Source: Callipepla californica brunnescens
Lineage: Eukaryota; Chordata; Aves; Galliformes; Odontophoridae
NCBI GenBank assembly: GCA_023055505.1
Contig: JALIRH010000030.1
Location: forward strand, 5,576,001 to 5,640,000
DNA length: 64,000 bases
Reading direction: 5' to 3'
Shown: positions 60,143 through 64,000 of the stretch, piece by piece
Layout of the letters: the number at the start of each line of letters is the position of its first letter
Position numbering within the stretch: position 1 is the first letter of the stretch
The notes under the pieces: model-generated
Told to the model about the DNA's origin: nothing
What the model saw: the letters and a program-made list of their open reading frames with translations, nothing else
Databases searched by the model: none
Made by a program: the position numbers and the translations under genes

Positions 60143-61716
60143 ATGTCTTTCATTTGGAACCTTTTCATATGGGGCAAGGGGGAGAACGTTATTCCCTTAG
60201 ACCAAACAATTCCCGGTCAAATTCCAGGATTTATAGGGTCACCCTATTATGGTCTTGTCACTGTTATTGAAAAATGGGGACCCCTGCGGGTTACAGGCAG
60301 TGTTTCTCCTTCTCCAGCCCGGCTGACGGATTATTTTCAAGGCCTAGATAAGGATATACTAGTTACAAAAGAACGTCGGCTAGCCGCTTCTGCAGTGGCT
60401 TGGCCTCTAATAATGGCTTTACATAAATTAGATGTAACAAATACAAATATAGAATCTGAAAATCAGTTGTTAAGAGAGCGAACTGAGAAATTAGAACAAC
60501 AGTTGGGCACATTAGTAGCAAAAAAGCCTGGACTAGATGTGCCAACAAGACAAATACGTACCATATCAGTGGAAGACACCCAGGTCCCTGAAGTAGCGGA
60601 CCTGGCTGTTTCAGAAGCCAAGGTCTCTAAATCGGATCTCGAAGCTCCATCTATGGAGGATCCGTTTGAGATCCGACCAATCACAACTCAAAAAACAAAA
60701 AAAGTGCAAGATAGACCAGCGGGGGTGCCTCCTGACCAATGGCCCCCTGCTGAAACATGCTTGCATGTGACAGGTCGCCCGTATATGGCAAATGAGTTGA
60801 TGGACCTAGTACAACGGTTCCATCAAAAACCAAGAGAGAGCATACCATCATGGCTCCTGAGGTTATGGGATGCAGGAGCTGAAAGTGTGTTAGTCAGTGG
60901 GACAGAGATGTCAAAATTAGCGTCTATAACCATACACCCAGCCCTGAGGCAAAGATTATATGCCGCCATCCATTACACTAATGAAAATCATTCTATTATA
61001 GATTGGTTGATGGCAGCATGCCGCCTAACATGGCCTAAAAATCTGATATTCCACTTAATACCGGTTTATGGTCCTCTATGGAGGACCTCCAAACAGACAT
61101 CCGGGAACCGGGTATGCGAGAGGCCATGTATTCAGAAAACTTCGAAAGCCCTGATACAGAAAAATTTACGGCAGGTATGCGAGACCTAATACTACAGCAA
61201 GCCCCCTCTCACCTTTATGGGACTTTGGTTTCCATACTAAACCCCTTAGTGGCTTCGGAGGCTATCGTCCAACAGGCAGAACAGTTGGTGGCAGACCTTG
61301 GGGAAACGGAGCGCATAAGAACTAGGCGCAACATCCGTATGATAGAAGAAGCTGAGGCATTCCCGATTAAAACTAGGAAGCCTGTCCCACGGATACCCCG
61401 ATTGGGCCCCATACGGGTATCCCGGAAGACTATGTTTAATGATTTTATATGGGCCAGGGTTGCCTTTGCTAAAATCGATGGGCAACCAAACCATGTGTTG
61501 TTACAGCTTTGGAAGCAACTGAGAAATGATCAGAAATTTCAGAGTACTCCCAGAAAATCGGGAGTACGAATAATACAGGCAGCACCAACAACAACTTGGA
61601 ATTTGGCTGACTTTATAGTCCCAAACAGAAGGAAGAAACATCCACAAGTGTCACGAGCTACAGTGCCGGAACCACCTGTGGTAAAAGACTTAGACCTAGC
61701 GAACTTCATGGAGTGA
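60143..61716 (+). pseudogene. gag: Gag of family 1 copy 1c, one frameshift
   Basis: Starts MSFIWNLFIWG. It has a coiled-coil-like ENQLLRERTEKLEQQ stretch and the capsid region PSWLLRLWDAGAESV. A 1-bp deletion near 61035 moves the frame; the C-terminal half (SILNPLVASEAIVQQA, NRRKKHP) continues in the new frame to TGA 61714-61716. No CCHC knuckle. Confidence 0.88.
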
Positions 61717-62027
61717 CGAAGAACTTTGGTCCCTTTAGGGCCTCCAGATGTGACCGGAGGCCCTATGTAGAATTAGAGATATTTTGGACAGATAGGAATA
61801 TTCAAAAGGTGATGGCTCTAGTAGACACTGGTGCGGAAACATCAATTATATATGGAGACCCAACAAAATTTAAGGGCAATAGAGTGATGATTGGTGGGTT
61901 TGGGGGACAGACCATTCCGGTCACCCAAACATGGCTGAAATTGGGGGTTGGGCGTCTCCCACCCTGGGAGTATAAAGTGTCGATTGCCCCAATTCCAGAA
62001 TACATCTTGGGCATAGACATTTTATGA
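61713..62027 (+). pseudogene. pro: Protease of family 1 copy 1c
   Basis: Readable retropepsin in the -1 frame relative to gag: ALVDTGAETSIIYGDP, a GGFGGQ stretch and YILGIDIL. It ends in TGA at 62025-62027, and a further shift near 62187 (G run) separates it from RT. Confidence 0.8.
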
Positions 62028-62214
62028 GGCCTGGCTCTCCAGACAACCGTGGGAGAATTCAGACTTCGACAGAGGTACATTAGTGTCTGGGCAATACAGA
62101 CAGTATTGAGGGGCCATGCGAAACATGAGCCCATTTGTTTGCTGAAACCACGCCGGATTACTAATGTAAGACAGTATAGACTCCCGGGGGGGGCAGGAAG
62201 AAATATCAAAAACG

Positions 62215-63951
62215 GTGCAGGAACTAGAAAAAGTAGGTATTATAAGACCTGCACATAGTCCATATAATTCCCCCATATGGCCTGTGCGGAAGTCGGATGG
62301 AACATGGAGAATGACAGTAGATTATAGGGAATTAAATAAGGTCACAGCGCCCATCCATGCGGCCGTACCCAATATTGCTTCCCTAATGGACACACTTAGT
62401 AGAGAAATCAAGACCTACTATTGTGTCCTGGATTTGGCAAATGCATTTTTTAGTATTCTGATCGCCAAAGAATCGCAAGACCAATTTGCATTTACATGGG
62501 GAGGCAGGCAGTGGACCTTTCAGATCCTGCCACAGGGGTACGTGCATTCACCAACATACTGTCATAACTTGGTGGCGCGTGACCTAGCTAATTGGAGGAA
62601 ACCTAATAATAACGTCAACCTATATCACTACATTGATGATCTCCTGTTAAAATCCGACTCACTGGAAGCAGTAGGAGCGGCGGCAGATTCATTAACTGCC
62701 TACCTAGGTGAAAGAGGATGGGCTATCAATCCCCAAAAGGTGCAAGGTCCAGGCCTGTCCGTAAAATTTCTGGGGGTAGTCTGGTCAGGAAAGACCAAAG
62801 TGCTACCCAGTGCCATCATAGATAAGGTTCAGGCATTTCCAGTCCCTACAACAGCAAAGCAGCTGCAGGAATTTCGAGGTATATTGGGATACTGGCGTTC
62901 CTTTATACCTCATTTGGCACAGCTGCTGAGACCTTTGTATAGACTCACAAAAAAGGGCCAATCATGGGATTGGGGGAGAACAGAACAGGATGCTTTCCAG
63001 CAGGCAAAACAGGCAATGAAACAAGCCCAGGCATTGGGTATATTTGATCCTACCCTCCCAGCTGAATTAGATGTTCATGTTACTCAGGATGGCTTTGGCT
63101 GGGGCCTGTGGCAACGTCAGAGTTCTGTTCGGACTCCCATTGGATTTTGGTCTCAGGTCTGGCATGGAGCAGAAGAAAGATATAGTATGATTGAAAAACA
63201 GCTATTGGCTGCCTATACTGCATTGCAAGCGGTAGAGCCAATAACCCAGACGGCTGAAGTCGTAGTTAAGACCACTCTTCCAATTCAGGGGTGGGTAAGA
63301 GATCTGACCCACCTCCCTAAGACAGGGGTGGCCCAGGCACGGACGGTGGCACGATGGGTCGCCTATCTCAGCCTGAGGAGTAGTCTGTCTTCCTCACCAC
63401 TGTAAAAAGAGCTCCAAAAGATTCTAGGCCCAGTGACGTATCACAGTGATGCACAAAAACAAGCCTTGGTTGCTCCACCAGAGAAGAGTCCCGTCCAGGA
63501 AGGAGAATATCCCATTCCTGAAGATGCCTGGTACACGGATGGGTCCAGCAAGGGCAACCCAAGTAAGTGGAGAGCAGAAGCATACCATCCTGCTACAGAC
63601 CCAATACGGTTTGAAGAGGGGGATGGTCAAAGCAGCCAGTGGGCAGAGCTGCGGGCCATGTGGATGGTTATAACCAAAGAACCTGGTGACGGTATCCTGA
63701 ATATCTGCACAGATAGCTGGGCTGTGTACCGGGGGCTCACTCTTTGGATCGCACAGTGGGCTACCCAGGACTGGACTATCCACTCCCGACCCATCTGGGG
63801 CAAAGATATGTGGTCACACATATGGAATACAGTTAAACACAGAACTGTACGTGCCTACCATGTTTCTGGTCACCGACCCCTACAGTCACCAGGAAATGAT
63901 GAAGCCGACACACTGGCCCGAGTTAGATGGGTTGAGAACTCACCATCTGAG
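62215..63951 (+). pseudogene. pol: RT-RNase H of family 1 copy 1c
   Basis: RT is open for 396 codons with SPYNSPIWPVRKSDGTWR, LDLANAFF and intact YIDD, ending at TAA 63403-63405. RNase H continues in the same frame with WYTDGS, QWAELRAM, ICTDSWAV and GNDEADTL, so all four catalytic acids are present. The frame then enters zinc-finger gene sequence and uses that gene's TAG (63964-63966). Copy 1b has the same TAA at 30104-30106. Confidence 0.87.
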
Positions 63952-64000
63952 ACTGACAGACTGTAGAAACACCTTCTGAATATGAGAACCTTCAGAAGCA
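63952..64000 (+). pseudogene. End of a KRAB-zinc-finger gene (last residues, stop, 3' UTR start)
   Basis: ACTGACAGACTGTAG and the following GAATATGAGAACC match the end of copies A (5659 onward) and B (18520 downward). This is probably the tail of copy C displaced by 10.8 kb of ERV sequence, or the edge of a fourth copy beyond the window. Confidence 0.75.

Larger units (their letters stand above)
59751..63951 (+). mobile_element. Family 1 ERV (copy 1c), 3'-truncated
   Basis: 5' LTR, PBS, gag, protease, RT and RNase H in normal order, the most complete family 1 interior here. It is cut in RNase H at about 63951, before integrase, and joined to zinc-finger gene sequence. No 3' LTR. Confidence 0.85.

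Overview
The window looks like a repeat-rich, recently duplicated piece of a bird genome. The evidence is abundant CR1 LINEs, one of them with an 8-bp (AATCTATG)n tail, several families of ERVL-like endogenous retroviruses (ERVs), a beta-type pol beside an alpharetrovirus-type env, and KRAB-C2H2 zinc-finger genes with typical vertebrate exon structure. The species cannot be fixed from sequence alone; a galliform-like bird and a low-recombination region (W chromosome, microchromosome or heterochromatin edge) are inferences. No tRNA, rRNA or single-copy host gene was recognised. Layout: block A (1-7445, + strand) carries a broken KRAB-zinc-finger gene. A junkyard of CR1 pieces, LTR pieces and a minus-strand ERVL-like pol follows (7450-16734). 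Block B (16735-27900, - strand) is an inverted copy of A; its zinc-finger exon is split by a 3.5-kb CR1. A three-LTR array of a 337-bp-LTR ERV family ('family 1') lies at 27901-32463, then a CR1 3' end (32464-32777), then about 2.5 kb of 18-bp minisatellite (32779-35317). A three-LTR array of a 550-bp-LTR ERVL-like family ('family 2') fills 35318-47492. Block C (47826-53120, + strand) is a third copy of the KRAB-zinc-finger unit and the only one with an unbroken spliced frame. Its finger array is cut at 53121 by a minus-strand class II ERV (53121-57123). Two truncated plus-strand ERVs follow (57124-59750, 'family 4'; 59751-63951, family 1), and sequence matching the end of a zinc-finger gene reappears at 63952-64000. 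A and B are convergent and B and C divergent, so the paralogs form nested inverted repeats with mobile elements packed between them. How the parts fit together: KRAB-zinc-finger proteins generally silence retroelements through TRIM28. Here three paralogs, two of them dead and one truncated, are embedded in and damaged by the kinds of element such proteins usually control. The most unusual items are: an open 232-codon cysteine-rich frame between pol and env of the class II ERV, whose stop overlaps the env start (ATGA); an unbroken alpharetrovirus-type env with a short surface subunit; an ERVL-like Gag with a two-segment hydrophobic N-terminus; a 21-bp heptad array at the C-terminus of a related Gag; and the 18-bp minisatellite that begins at a CR1 tail and is open on both strands.
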